A stretch of 28,483 nucleotides of DNA, taken from contig JAHHSQ010000019.1 of assembly GCA_020025135.1 (NCBI GenBank), positions 1-28,483 of the forward strand. Reading direction: 5' to 3'. Positions 1 through 7,190 of the stretch are shown one piece after another. Position numbers and translations under genes: made by a program. The stretch comes from Pectinatus sp. GTDB lineage: Bacteria > Bacillota > Negativicutes > Selenomonadales > Selenomonadaceae. How positions within the stretch are numbered: position 1 is the first letter of the stretch; the number at the start of each line of letters is the position of its first letter. The notes beneath the pieces were generated by a model. That model had not been told where the DNA came from, ran no database searches, and saw only the letters and a list, made by a program, of their open reading frames with translations.

Positions 1-436
1 TCTCCAATCGCCACTCTTACTTTCTGGTCTTCCTGAACATCTCCAACAAAAAAATTTCGCTTTGCTATGGCAAGCCAGTCTCTTATTACAAAAAAGTGCC
101 CCCATTATTGGTTATATAACCGTTGATAACAATACGAAGCAAGTATGTGAACTCCGTTTCAATATCACACCCCAAGTAAAATCTATCCTCAAATTTTTAC
201 TCATTGACCACAAACAATCTCCAGTCATTGCCAAGGAAAAAGCCTCTATACAAGTTCTAAGTCTAGATAAAAAACTCATCGACAAATCCCTCTGGCAAAG
301 CATTATTGAGAAATCGACTGCCGAGCTGACCATTAAAATGCACCCTTTATACAATGTTTCTCCACTCATCACACCCAACGCTGTAGTGCAAAAGGCTAAA
401 CCACTTCCAGCTACTACCCTCTCCACTACTCTTTAA
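1..436 (+). CDS. C-terminal part of an unrecognised protein, cut by the left edge
   Basis: The frame is open from base 2 to the TAA at 434-436, so this is the last ~144 codons of a gene that begins outside the window. A TTG at 62 is in frame, but nothing marks it as a real start, so I treat the whole stretch as one partial gene. The visible part has no membrane segment and no motif I recognise. It alternates hydrophobic and basic segments and ends in a low-complexity Pro/Thr/Ser tail (roughly PLPATTLSTTL). A strong bidirectional terminator follows 8 bases after the stop and is shared with the convergent chemotaxis gene. I propose no function. Confidence 0.6.
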   Translation, partial: LQSPLLLSGLPEHLQQKNFALLWQASLLLQKSAPIIGYITVDNNTKQVCELRFNITPQVKSILKFLLIDHKQSPVIAKEKASIQVLSLDKKLIDKSLWQSIIEKSTAELTIKMHPLYNVSPLITPNAVVQKAKPLPATTLSTTL

Positions 437-444
437 ATATGACT

Positions 445-482
445 AAGAAGAACCCCTACTTTTTCAAGTAGGGGTTCTTCTT
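445..482. terminator. Bidirectional intrinsic terminator between convergent genes
   Basis: A perfect 17-bp stem (arms 445-461 and 466-482) closes a 4-base TTTC loop. The stem base is A-rich on the left and T-rich on the right, so it can work in both directions. It lies 8 bases after the stop of the partial + strand gene and 38 bases beyond the stop of the - strand chemotaxis gene. Confidence 0.93.
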
Positions 483-520
483 ATATAATCCTATCATCAA
501 CATCAATAATCCGGTCAAGA

Positions 521-1897
521 TTAAATCTTAAACTGACGAATAGCGCTCTGTAAATCTCCCGCCATCTGAGATAAATTCTGGCTGGCATTGGCAATTTCTT
601 CCACGGAAGCAGACTGTTCTTCAGTTGCAGCCGAAATGGTCTGCGTTTCTTCTGCTGACTTTTTACTTTCTTCATCGATATTCTGCATGGAATTGACCAC
701 TTCTTGAATACCGCCAGTTACTTCTTCTACCGAAGCAGAAATATCGCGAATCTGGTCTGTCATCTTTACGACCATGTCCAAAATCTTATCAAAGCTCTGT
801 CCGGCAGTAGATACAACGGTTGCGCCTTTGGTGACTTCTTCCTTGCCATCATTCATATATACGACGGCTTCATTGGTTTGTTTTTGTACTTCCGTAATAA
901 GGGTTGTAATCTGTTTAGCAGCATTTTGTGATTGTTCTGCTAGTTTGCGCACTTCTTCAGCCACAACTGCAAACCCTTTTCCAGCTTCACCAGCACGCGC
1001 TGCTTCAATAGCAGCGTTCAAAGCTAAAAGGTTAGTTTGACCAGCAATATTAGAAATTACATCGACAATCTGACCAATTTGTTTTGATTTTTCTTCTAAT
1101 TGACCGATGACATCAGAAGTGTCATTTGTCTTCTTTTCAATCGTCTGCATCTGCGCTACAGCTTGAGAAATAGCTGTGCCACCTTCACTGGCGCTGTGAG
1201 CGGTATTTTCGGCAGAACCAGAAACAGTTTGCGCGTAATCGGCCATCTGTGTCATGGCCTGAGAAATGGACTGGGTAACACTATTGGCATTTTCTACTAA
1301 CTGCAATTGCTTTTCGGCGCTATCTGCCACGCCAGTTACAGAATTTGCCACCTGATTCGAAGCTTGTGCTGATTGTTCTGCACTAGCAGACAATTCTTCC
1401 GAAGCAGTAGCTAATTGTTCTGTTGCTGAAGTCATCTTGGTGAGAAGTTCTTTAATTTCATCTTGCATTTTATGCACCGCACGTGCCACTTCACCAAATT
1501 CACTTCTATCTTCTAAGAAATCTTGCGAAATAGCAGAGCTGAAATCACCATTCGATAACTGAGCTAAATATTCGACAATATCATGCATCCGCGTAGTGAT
1601 ATTTTTCAAAATGGTATAGCCAATCAACATGCCAAGTAAAATAGAAGCCACTATAATCACAACCATGGTAATAGCTGCTTTATAACCATTAGCTTGGTTC
1701 TGACTATCTAAGGCTGTCGCACTTTCCATGACATTATTGGCCATATTACGCAGAGCTTTGTGATAGACATTTTCTAAAGGCACTGCTTTATTGATATATA
1801 ATGCATATGCTTCTTGATTTTTGTTAGCATTACCTAAAGCAGCAACCTGTTGTCTAACGGCACGGTACTGTTGCAATTCATTTATGACATTTTGCAA
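521..1897 (-). CDS. C-terminal part of the broken MCP (TM2, HAMP, signalling domain)
   Basis: From the first possible start after the stop (a TTG at 1897) the frame encodes 458 residues. They contain the end of the sensor bundle, TM2 at about 75-97, a HAMP domain (about 98-150), and the MCP signalling domain with its hairpin tip around NIAGQTNLLALNAAIEAARA, which contacts CheA and CheW. The only ribosome-binding-like sequence is a weak AGG just upstream of the TTG. Expression would need reinitiation or readthrough after the TAA at 1910. With one TM and the full output domain, a fragment like this could in principle be locked in one signalling state; that is inference. Confidence 0.6.
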   Translation of the reverse strand: MQNVINELQQYRAVRQQVAALGNANKNQEAYALYINKAVPLENVYHKALRNMANNVMESATALDSQNQANGYKAAITMVVIIVASILLGMLIGYTILKNITTRMHDIVEYLAQLSNGDFSSAISQDFLEDRSEFGEVARAVHKMQDEIKELLTKMTSATEQLATASEELSASAEQSAQASNQVANSVTGVADSAEKQLQLVENANSVTQSISQAMTQMADYAQTVSGSAENTAHSASEGGTAISQAVAQMQTIEKKTNDTSDVIGQLEEKSKQIGQIVDVISNIAGQTNLLALNAAIEAARAGEAGKGFAVVAEEVRKLAEQSQNAAKQITTLITEVQKQTNEAVVYMNDGKEEVTKGATVVSTAGQSFDKILDMVVKMTDQIRDISASVEEVTGGIQEVVNSMQNIDEESKKSAEETQTISAATEEQSASVEEIANASQNLSQMAGDLQSAIRQFKI

Positions 1898-1909
1898 ATC
1901 AGCCTGTTG

Positions 1910-2242
1910 TTATGGCGTCAAATTTAACTTACTATAGGCATTTAAACTATCATCAAATTTCTTTGTTCTTTCGGCAATATCTTGCATCAACTTTTCATTG
2001 AGTGCATCATCGCTAGAAAGCATTAAATTGAAAGTATCGCCTTCTATTTTCCTCGCCTGCACTCGGCAATTATAAATATCGGCAATCGCCATCAAATTAT
2101 TAGTATACATATTGTGCAAAGCACGATTTGTCCTATTGAGAAAATAATACCCTACACCACCGGTACAAATTATGCCGATGAGCATGATTGCAATTAAAAA
2201 CTGCAAACGCTGTTTTAAGTTCCAAGATGCTAAAAAATTCAT
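1910..2242 (-). CDS. N-terminal fragment of the broken MCP (TM1 plus start of the sensor domain)
   Basis: These 110 residues start with a short basic segment, then a hydrophobic helix at about 13-34, then the first helices of a ligand-binding helical bundle ending at LNLTP before the TAA. The ATG is preceded by GGGGAAGG, so translation should initiate efficiently. Alone it would be a membrane-anchored stub with no HAMP or signalling domain, and it is unlikely to work as a receptor. Confidence 0.6.
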   Translation of the reverse strand: MNFLASWNLKQRLQFLIAIMLIGIICTGGVGYYFLNRTNRALHNMYTNNLMAIADIYNCRVQARKIEGDTFNLMLSSDDALNEKLMQDIAERTKKFDDSLNAYSKLNLTP

Positions 2243-2279
2243 TTTCCTTCCCCTATTAATATAAAAAAATTAATAAAAT

Positions 2280-2311
2280 AAGAAACTTCTTTCTAAAAAA
2301 TAAAGTTTCTT
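2280..2311 (-). terminator. AT-rich hairpin with U-rich tail in the MCP leader
   Basis: On the - strand, AAGAAACTT (2311-2303) pairs perfectly with AAGTTTCTT (2288-2280) around a 14-base loop. A T-rich stretch follows, before the MCP ribosome binding site. It resembles a weak intrinsic terminator or attenuator between rluA and the MCP start. The stem is only 9 bp and AT-rich, so confidence is moderate. Confidence 0.4.
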
Positions 2312-2475
2312 TTCTTCACTTCGGCTCCTCTCTCTTAACGAGCGACGAGCTAATCCAGTAAACCCCTTGTTTACCAATAAACCTGCAAAGGCAGGTAATG
2401 CTCTTCTTGCCACCTTTCCCATAAAATTTATACAACGCTATCCATTTATAGACTACAGAAACGCAACCTATTCCC
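2312..2475 (-). other. Structured noncoding segment between rluA and the MCP gene
   Basis: This region contains several compact hairpins: ACCTGC/GCAGGT around a 4-base loop (2381-2396), GTAAAC/GTTTAC around a 5-base loop (2358-2374), and GCTC/GAGC (2324-2350). A terminator-like hairpin follows. A 62-aa open frame crosses it, but its composition does not look like a protein. It may be a structured mRNA leader for the chemoreceptor or a dispersed intergenic repeat. It does not match a riboswitch consensus that I can recall with certainty. Confidence 0.35.
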
Positions 2476-3366
2476 TCAGATGGACAATAAGGCGTGATAC
2501 TCACCTATTAACTTCTGCATATCCAGTGGCAATAAGGAAGTACAATCTATCTGCTCTCCCGTACAAGGATGAGTAAAGCGTACCCTTGCAGCATGGAGAG
2601 CCTGCCTGTTTATATACTGCCTACGTCCACCATATAAATCGTCTCCCAAAAGAGGATAACCTTGCGAAGCTAAATGCACTCTAATTTGATGAGTTCTCCC
2701 TGTATGCAAAATTAATTTAAGGAGCGAATAATGGGGGAATTTCCGCATCACCTGATAATAAGTCAACGCACTTTGCCCAGCCTCATCCACACAGCGCTCG
2801 ATAATACTACCTGATTTTCTGCCCAACGAAGAATTTAACATCGCCTCAGTGGGAGCAATACATCCTTCAATGAGCGCCTGATATTCCCTCTGCAAAACAG
2901 CGTGAGATTGCAAGGCAGCTTGTATTTGAGGTCGTTTCGCTACAACTACCACACCAGTAGTATTACGGTCTAAACGATAAACGGGATGACAGTTTTTATC
3001 CTGACCAGTCAGTTGGAGATAATGAGCAACGACGTTTACTAAGGTAATTTGCTCTGCTTTAGTAGTAGGATGTATTATCTGACCTGCTGGTTTATCGACA
3101 ATGAGTAGCCATTCATCTTCGTACAAGATGGTAAGAATACCCTTTCTTACGCGTACTTGTGAGCAATCAGCTAGCATATACATGACCTCATCGCCACCTG
3201 ATACCATCTGTCTAGTCGGGGTAAAAACAGGCTTCCCATTGACAAAAATACGTCCCTGCCATTTTAATCGTCGCCATAAACTGCTAGTAAAGCAAGCTCT
3301 ATCCCGCAAAAAAGCCTCCAAGGAGGTGGGTGGGCAATGCGCTGGCACTGGCAATTTTACTACCAT
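2476..3366 (-). CDS. RluA/RluD-family 23S rRNA pseudouridine synthase
   Basis: Converts specific uridines in RNA, most likely 23S rRNA, to pseudouridine. The 296 residues match the family length. An S4-like RNA-binding region lies at about 20-66. The catalytic motif is at 129-139 (VYRLDRNTTGV), with Asp133 as the expected nucleophile; the usual His of HRLD is Tyr here. A second conserved block, HTGRTHQIRVHL, is at 221-232. The ATG at 3366 has GAGGA five to six bases upstream. The first 7 bases overlap the end of the AtpZ-like gene, implying translational coupling. The exact target uridine, and so the Rlu letter, cannot be told from sequence alone. Confidence 0.92.
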   Translation of the reverse strand: MVVKLPVPAHCPPTSLEAFLRDRACFTSSLWRRLKWQGRIFVNGKPVFTPTRQMVSGGDEVMYMLADCSQVRVRKGILTILYEDEWLLIVDKPAGQIIHPTTKAEQITLVNVVAHYLQLTGQDKNCHPVYRLDRNTTGVVVVAKRPQIQAALQSHAVLQREYQALIEGCIAPTEAMLNSSLGRKSGSIIERCVDEAGQSALTYYQVMRKFPHYSLLKLILHTGRTHQIRVHLASQGYPLLGDDLYGGRRQYINRQALHAARVRFTHPCTGEQIDCTSLLPLDMQKLIGEYHALLSI

Positions 3367-3623
3367 AAGTTATTCCTCTTCATCAATTTATATGTACTAA
3401 GCAAGGCCACCACAAAGCCCAAAAATGTACAGACAATCGTTCCTAATGGACTAATGCGTAAATAATCATCACTACATCTGCCAATAAAAATTCCCACGCA
3501 AAGCGATGCCACAAAGTTAATTCCGACGTTTCCACACCAGGCTAACAATTGCCAAGTAGAAGGAGCTTTTTTCGCTATTTTTTTATTGCGCTTCTGCCTT
3601 TTGTCACTTGCATTATAGCACAT
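3360..3623 (-). CDS. atpZ: AtpZ/AtpI-like small membrane protein
   Basis: An 87-residue protein with a basic N-terminus and two membrane helices (about 27-50 and 58-80) joined by a short loop with the pattern GxxxGxxxDxxxxxSP. This is typical of the AtpZ family (ATPase_gene1), associated with F0F1 ATP synthase operons and possible Mg/Ca transport. No atp gene is nearby; it is coupled instead to the pseudouridine synthase by a 7-base overlap. There is no Shine-Dalgarno sequence before the ATG at 3623. A TATAAT box (3628-3633) lies only 4 bases upstream, so the mRNA may be leaderless or the true start may be further in. Confidence 0.7.
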   Translation of the reverse strand: MCYNASDKRQKRNKKIAKKAPSTWQLLAWCGNVGINFVASLCVGIFIGRCSDDYLRISPLGTIVCTFLGFVVALLSTYKLMKRNNLW

Positions 3624-3627
3624 TTTT

Positions 3628-3633
3628 ATTATA
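3628..3633 (-). promoter_or_regulatory. -10 box directly before the AtpZ-like gene
   Basis: TATAAT on the - strand, with TTCATA 17 bases upstream as a 4/6 match to -35. The expected transcription start falls at or just inside the ATG at 3623, predicting a leaderless transcript. Confidence 0.5.
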
Positions 3634-3641
3634 CCGCACTA

Positions 3642-3707
3642 TTTTTTCAATATGAATGTCATTTATTTTTCTCATATAAATCATCAGTATTATTCATATT
3701 GGAAAAA
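3642..3707. repeat. 16-bp inverted repeat spanning the AtpZ promoter -35 region
   Basis: Arms 3642-3657 and 3692-3707 are complementary over 16 bp with one G-T pair; the inner 10 bp (CAATATGAAT/ATTCATATTG) are exact. The spacer is 34 bases. One arm overlaps the putative -35 of the AtpZ-like gene. On the - strand the right arm is followed by A rather than T, so it is not a good terminator for the upstream FtsA-like gene. A protein-binding site is possible. Confidence 0.5.
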
Positions 3708-3726
3708 TATTTTCTTTTTTGTTTTT

Positions 3727-5943
3727 TTAATCTTGTAGTGGTGTAAATTTTATTTTAATTTGGTCTCCTTCTTGCACTTCAGATGTAAATTCTGCCGGAG
3801 CTCCATTCTGTAAAATGACAAACTTTAACTTGGCACTTGGCGCTGGCGGTGTAAAACCGGCATTTAACAAAACATCACTAATCATCACTTTCTTTTTACT
3901 TTCTGCTGCATAAAGAATAGTATCTCCATCACGTAATTGTTGCGTAACATCTGCCGGACGGCCATTGACATTTAAAATAACATTATTAACGCGCTCGATT
4001 TTACACGGCGCATCATTAAAACTAACTGTGATGCTATCCTGCCACATCTCTTCCTTTTCCAGCAATTTTTTTATCATTATGCCATGCGGTTCACTAAAGA
4101 CAATTTCTTCATTCCCCTGCACCACATCAGATAGTTGGGCAGAGTGCGAATTAACTGTCAAAATCGGCACATCACGATAAATCTTATCCTGTCCATTGAT
4201 ATTGTAATGATAAATTTTTTCTTCCGTGCTATAACCAGCAGAATGCAAAACTTCTGCCAAATCATTTTGCTCTCGATAAGTGATTTTATCTTGGTCCTGA
4301 ACTACATAATCCTTCGCCACAGAGTTGCCATTGACTAAAACGCCACAAGAAACTTCTGTTTCTTCACCATTAATCAAAACTTGGAAAGATGGTTTTTGCA
4401 CCACAATATCACACAGACATACCGAGGGTGCCATTCCATCTTCGCCTCTCTCAATAGTGATATGACTGCCGTCCTTAATTCTGTCAGTCAACTTCGCTTC
4501 TTTCCCGTCTAAATACAACTTAGCAAGTGTTCCTAGTGTGCCACTAAATAATTTAGTTTCACCATTTATATTGACGGTAATACCCATTCCTGGTTTGCCA
4601 TTATACTTTCTCGGATTGATACCCGCGTTGAGCAAAGCATCTGTCACAGAAAATTCTTTGAAGTTAAAAAAACTGTAATCATGGTCATTGACATATACCG
4701 TGATAAATTGCAATTTGTGGTCAGAAGACGTGCGCAAAATACCAAGGGGCGTAACTGCATCTGGCGTTCTGAGATTTTCTGGAATATTAACAACATGCTC
4801 TATTTCTCCCGGCACACGCACTGCTACACGATTTTCAGCAATATGCAATTTTTGTGCTACTTCTTGTGCTAAATGAGGCGTTAAAGCACCGCCCCCTACC
4901 AACATTACCGCCTGAGGAGCTTCATCATTTAATTTCAAAATTTCTGATGCTATCGCCGCTGCTAAGATGCGAATATTCTCTTCAATACCATGCACTAATT
5001 CTTCGCGGGTCAAATTATATGGCATTCCTAAAATATCAGAAAAAGTGAGTGGCTCTGTCCCCGCCTCGTTGAGTTGCCGTTTTAACTTCTCCGCGACGTT
5101 AAAATCTAATAAATATTTCTTGGAAAGGGCTTCTGTAATCTCATCGCCAGCCATCGGCACCATGCCATAAGCAATAATTGTCCCATCTCTAGTTATGGCA
5201 ATATCTGACGTGCCAGCACCAATATCTACCAAAACTAAGTTGAGATGGCGCATCGTCGAAGGTATCAAAACGCTGATAGCAGCAATTGGTTCTAGGGTCA
5301 AGCCATGAATGCTCAAATTGGTCAATTCCAACGCCGAACGCATGGAATCCACTACCTGTCTAGGCAAAAATGTGGCAATAACCTGTGCTGTAGCCTTCTT
5401 GCCACGTTGCCCAATGAGATTTTTTATTTTTTCTCCATCTAGGGTGTAATAGACCGTACTGTACCCGACACAATAATATAGCGATGTATCCTTTAAAAGA
5501 TGAGAGGCCGCTAATTTTCCCTGAGCATTATGCACTGCCAAAAAATCTAACTGTTGCTGTTCCGCCTCAGTAATGACGCTGTTCACCTTCATCTCTGCCT
5601 CTGCCGTCATCGTATAGAGAGCTCGCCCCGCCGCGGCGACAGAAACATTTTTTAGCTTGGCTCCGCCTTTTTCCAATTGCGTTTTCACGGTATCAATTAC
5701 TTCTGCTACCTTTGGTACATCGTGAATCTGACCATCTAACATCGAACGCGTTTTATGCTCACAACGCGCCGTATCTAAAATACAAATATCATCGCCCTTT
5801 TTTTCCGCCACAATTCCAATAACACTGCGCGTGCCTATATCTAGGGCAAAAATCTTATCCGCACCAGTATTTCTTTTGTGTACAGAATTATTTCTCTTTT
5901 TTCTTCTGCCATTAGTGGTTGTCTTCTTTCTAGTTGCTGCCAT
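3727..5943 (-). CDS. FtsA-like actin-fold ATPase with tandem C-terminal beta-grasp-like repeats
   Basis: 738 residues. The first ~400 carry the FtsA/PilM actin-like ATPase fold: a basic N-terminal tail (1-28), phosphate-1 FALDIGTRSVIGIV (32-45), phosphate-2 LVLVDIGAGTSDIAI (236-250), and the adenosine loop MLVGGGALTP (347-356). FtsA is normally ~420 residues and ends in an amphipathic membrane helix; this protein has no such helix. Instead, residues ~410-738 hold five related units about 60 residues apart (at about 476, 535, 595, 656 and 711). Each follows the pattern V-NG--A-L---V-dGD-I, reminiscent of TGS/ThiS-type beta-grasp folds. The ATG has GGAGG upstream and an extended -10 box. A role in division or envelope assembly is inferred from the fold only. 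It is not next to ftsZ. Confidence 0.78.
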   Translation of the reverse strand: MAATRKKTTTNGRRKKRNNSVHKRNTGADKIFALDIGTRSVIGIVAEKKGDDICILDTARCEHKTRSMLDGQIHDVPKVAEVIDTVKTQLEKGGAKLKNVSVAAAGRALYTMTAEAEMKVNSVITEAEQQQLDFLAVHNAQGKLAASHLLKDTSLYYCVGYSTVYYTLDGEKIKNLIGQRGKKATAQVIATFLPRQVVDSMRSALELTNLSIHGLTLEPIAAISVLIPSTMRHLNLVLVDIGAGTSDIAITRDGTIIAYGMVPMAGDEITEALSKKYLLDFNVAEKLKRQLNEAGTEPLTFSDILGMPYNLTREELVHGIEENIRILAAAIASEILKLNDEAPQAVMLVGGGALTPHLAQEVAQKLHIAENRVAVRVPGEIEHVVNIPENLRTPDAVTPLGILRTSSDHKLQFITVYVNDHDYSFFNFKEFSVTDALLNAGINPRKYNGKPGMGITVNINGETKLFSGTLGTLAKLYLDGKEAKLTDRIKDGSHITIERGEDGMAPSVCLCDIVVQKPSFQVLINGEETEVSCGVLVNGNSVAKDYVVQDQDKITYREQNDLAEVLHSAGYSTEEKIYHYNINGQDKIYRDVPILTVNSHSAQLSDVVQGNEEIVFSEPHGIMIKKLLEKEEMWQDSITVSFNDAPCKIERVNNVILNVNGRPADVTQQLRDGDTILYAAESKKKVMISDVLLNAGFTPPAPSAKLKFVILQNGAPAEFTSEVQEGDQIKIKFTPLQD

Positions 5944-5972
5944 AATTTCCCTCCACTGGTCGTCTTCCTTTT

Positions 5973-5981
5973 ATTATAACA
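5973..5981 (-). promoter_or_regulatory. Extended -10 promoter of the FtsA-like gene
   Basis: On the - strand, TGTTATAAT forms an extended -10 (TG-N-TATAAT) 30 bases before the ATG at 5943. No good -35 sits at 17 bp, which fits an extended -10 promoter. The GGAGGG ribosome binding site lies between this box and the start. Confidence 0.55.
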
Positions 5982-6032
5982 CCATTTCTATCTGTCACGC
6001 GCCTGACGCTTTTCTCTCCAATTCGGCACGCG

Positions 6033-6509
6033 CTACTTTTCTAAGAGCGCTTGTGTCTGTTTCGCAATAATATCTGGATGATGAGCCACATAATCTGCTA
6101 CCGCCTGAAATCGAGAAGCCCCCATCGTACCAGCAGTAATTGGGTACCAAATTAAGTATGTTGGCGTGCTAGACCAACGCTTTTCGCCATTACTTTTATA
6201 AAATGTTTGAGTTCCCAAAAAGAGTGTTTTGTTTGCCAAATTAAGCTTACAATCTGTAATACTATAATCACCACAAGTCAAAGTAATTGTATCTCTATTG
6301 ACCATTTTTTCCTGATAGACGATGATATTTTTATCTATTTTATTATCCTTAATCTGATAATGTATTGAAGCGGGATTGTAATAAAAAACATTATCCCGCC
6401 CATGCCCCAGAATGATAGCAGTCCATTTTTCCTGCCCATGCGCTAAACTAACGCTAGTCACAAGCAAACATAACATACACACTAAAAAGCTAATTCTCTT
6501 TCTCCACAT
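6033..6509 (-). CDS. Small secreted protein, possibly surface-adhesin E-like
   Basis: 158 residues with a clear signal peptide: WRKR, a hydrophobic core at about 7-20, and a likely cleavage near SLAHG-Q (about 23-26). The mature part begins with a Trp and contains YYNPASI followed by alternating strands. This loosely resembles the pattern of small secreted proteins of the surface-adhesin E type (W...., Y-D-x-x-S-I, then a short beta domain). That resemblance is weak, so the function is unassigned. The ATG at 6509 has GAGGA 7 bases upstream. It lies 39 bases after the addA stop on the same strand and may be co-transcribed with addA. Confidence 0.65.
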   Translation of the reverse strand: MWRKRISFLVCMLCLLVTSVSLAHGQEKWTAIILGHGRDNVFYYNPASIHYQIKDNKIDKNIIVYQEKMVNRDTITLTCGDYSITDCKLNLANKTLFLGTQTFYKSNGEKRWSSTPTYLIWYPITAGTMGASRFQAVADYVAHHPDIIAKQTQALLEK

Positions 6510-6548
6510 ATCTTTTCCTCACCTTTTGCAATTTAACCACACGCCAAA

Positions 6549-6762
6549 TTAAAATTTAATCGGCGCAATTTCGCCTGTATGAAACAGGTATAAATAAATT
6601 TCTGCTAAATCAATATGATAAATTGCCGTAATTGCTTCTGCGTACAATTTCATCTGTAAACTATACTTTTCTACAGCCTCTTTAGCCGAGCAATTATCAG
6701 TCTTATAGTCTACTAGAAACCATTTCCCATCATTAAAGAACAACAAATCAATGACACCTTGT
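6549..6762 (-). CDS. addA: addA exon 3: RecB-type nuclease motif and C-terminus
   Basis: Encodes the last ~70 residues of AddA. It contains the nuclease signature GVIDLLF followed by WFLVDYKTD, whose acidic residues and Lys form the RecB-family active site (D1135, D1148 and K1150 in the spliced protein). The segment runs to the TAA at 6549-6551. The open frame extends upstream to 6830, but codons beyond 6762 encode intron RNA, including its P9 hairpin. The junction is placed after G6763, which gives ...NFVFI-QGVIDLLF, as AddA homologues would read. An alternative in-frame site after G6781 would add six residues (HPYLSR) and fits the intron structure slightly better. Confidence 0.8.
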
Positions 6763-7190
6763 CTGCTTAAATAAGGGTGTCGTTCACGCCCCTTCGCTAA
6801 TGGGGCGCAGTTCACCTTAGAACTTCTCACAGTTTCCCATGAGCACAGACTATCTCTTCTCCGTTAGCACTACCTAGGACGGCGAAACCACTTCGGCGCA
6901 CTTGCACCTACTTCCCTCACGAGGAATAGTCGTTGAACTTTCTCCTCTTGGGAGCTTAGCTGCTGATAATCGATTATCAATGAGACACTTAGGTTTTAAC
7001 CATATGCCATTCAACCAATTTTTTCTGCTTTCGCCACTCTCACGCTTGACTTTATTGCAAATCTACGTTTTAGTTTGGTCGACTTTACGATGTTCCAGCA
7101 CTTCAGTTTCTTTGTTGGGCAAACTAATATTGCCACTATGTACAAATTTCTCTATACACTTACAGTGAACCAACCCTTCGGCTGATTTCT
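6763..7190 (-). ncRNA. Group I intron 2 in addA (428 nt, no ORF)
   Basis: On the - strand this carries the group I catalytic core. The R element GTTCAACGACTA (6927-6938 on the + strand) and the S element AGATAGTCTG (6846-6855) form P7. A CTCC/GGAG P6-like hairpin lies just upstream of R. A P9 hairpin CGCCCC/GGGGCG is flanked by GTTC...GAAC. P1 can form between the exon end TTTAT and an internal guide GTAAG with the required U-G pair; its loop contains an 8-bp hairpin with a GAAG loop. It shares 44 of 44 and 31 of 31 bases with intron 1 in the two core blocks and diverges elsewhere with compensatory changes. It encodes no homing endonuclease. Confidence 0.82.

Larger units (their letters stand above)
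521..2242 (-). pseudogene. Methyl-accepting chemotaxis protein split by an in-frame TAA
   Basis: Read as one unit, this is a complete 573-codon transmembrane chemoreceptor. It has a short cytoplasmic N-terminus, TM1 (about residues 13-34), an extracellular helical region like a four-helix-bundle MCP sensor, TM2, HAMP, and a long coiled-coil signalling domain with the conserved hairpin tip. A TAA at 1910-1912 interrupts it after residue 110. The two halves are in the same frame, with no base gained or lost and no foreign DNA. The codon after the stop is CAA and the local sequence reads LTP-stop-QQADLQ, so a single C-to-T change of CAA (Gln) to TAA is the simplest explanation. The start ATG at 2242 has a good GGGAAGG ribosome binding site. 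It could be a recent loss of function, a sequencing error, or a stop that is sometimes read through. Confidence 0.8.

Noticed and set aside
1895..1920. Programmed stop-codon readthrough context at the MCP TAA
   Set aside because: The bases after the stop are CAACAG, which match only the first half of the CARYYA type of context, so readthrough is not supported.
2243..2475. Cyclic di-GMP class I riboswitch before the MCP gene
   Set aside because: Such switches often precede chemoreceptors, but the conserved GGGCAAAC- and GGGACGCAAAGC-like blocks are not present on either strand.
2316..2504. A 62-residue - strand protein
   Set aside because: It overlaps the end of rluA and the hairpins, lacks a ribosome binding site, and its sequence looks like a translated structured repeat.
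6902..7168. An 88-codon + strand frame across addA intron 2
   Set aside because: It covers the antisense of the ribozyme, whose conserved blocks explain the sequence. It has no ribosome binding site and no protein-like composition.
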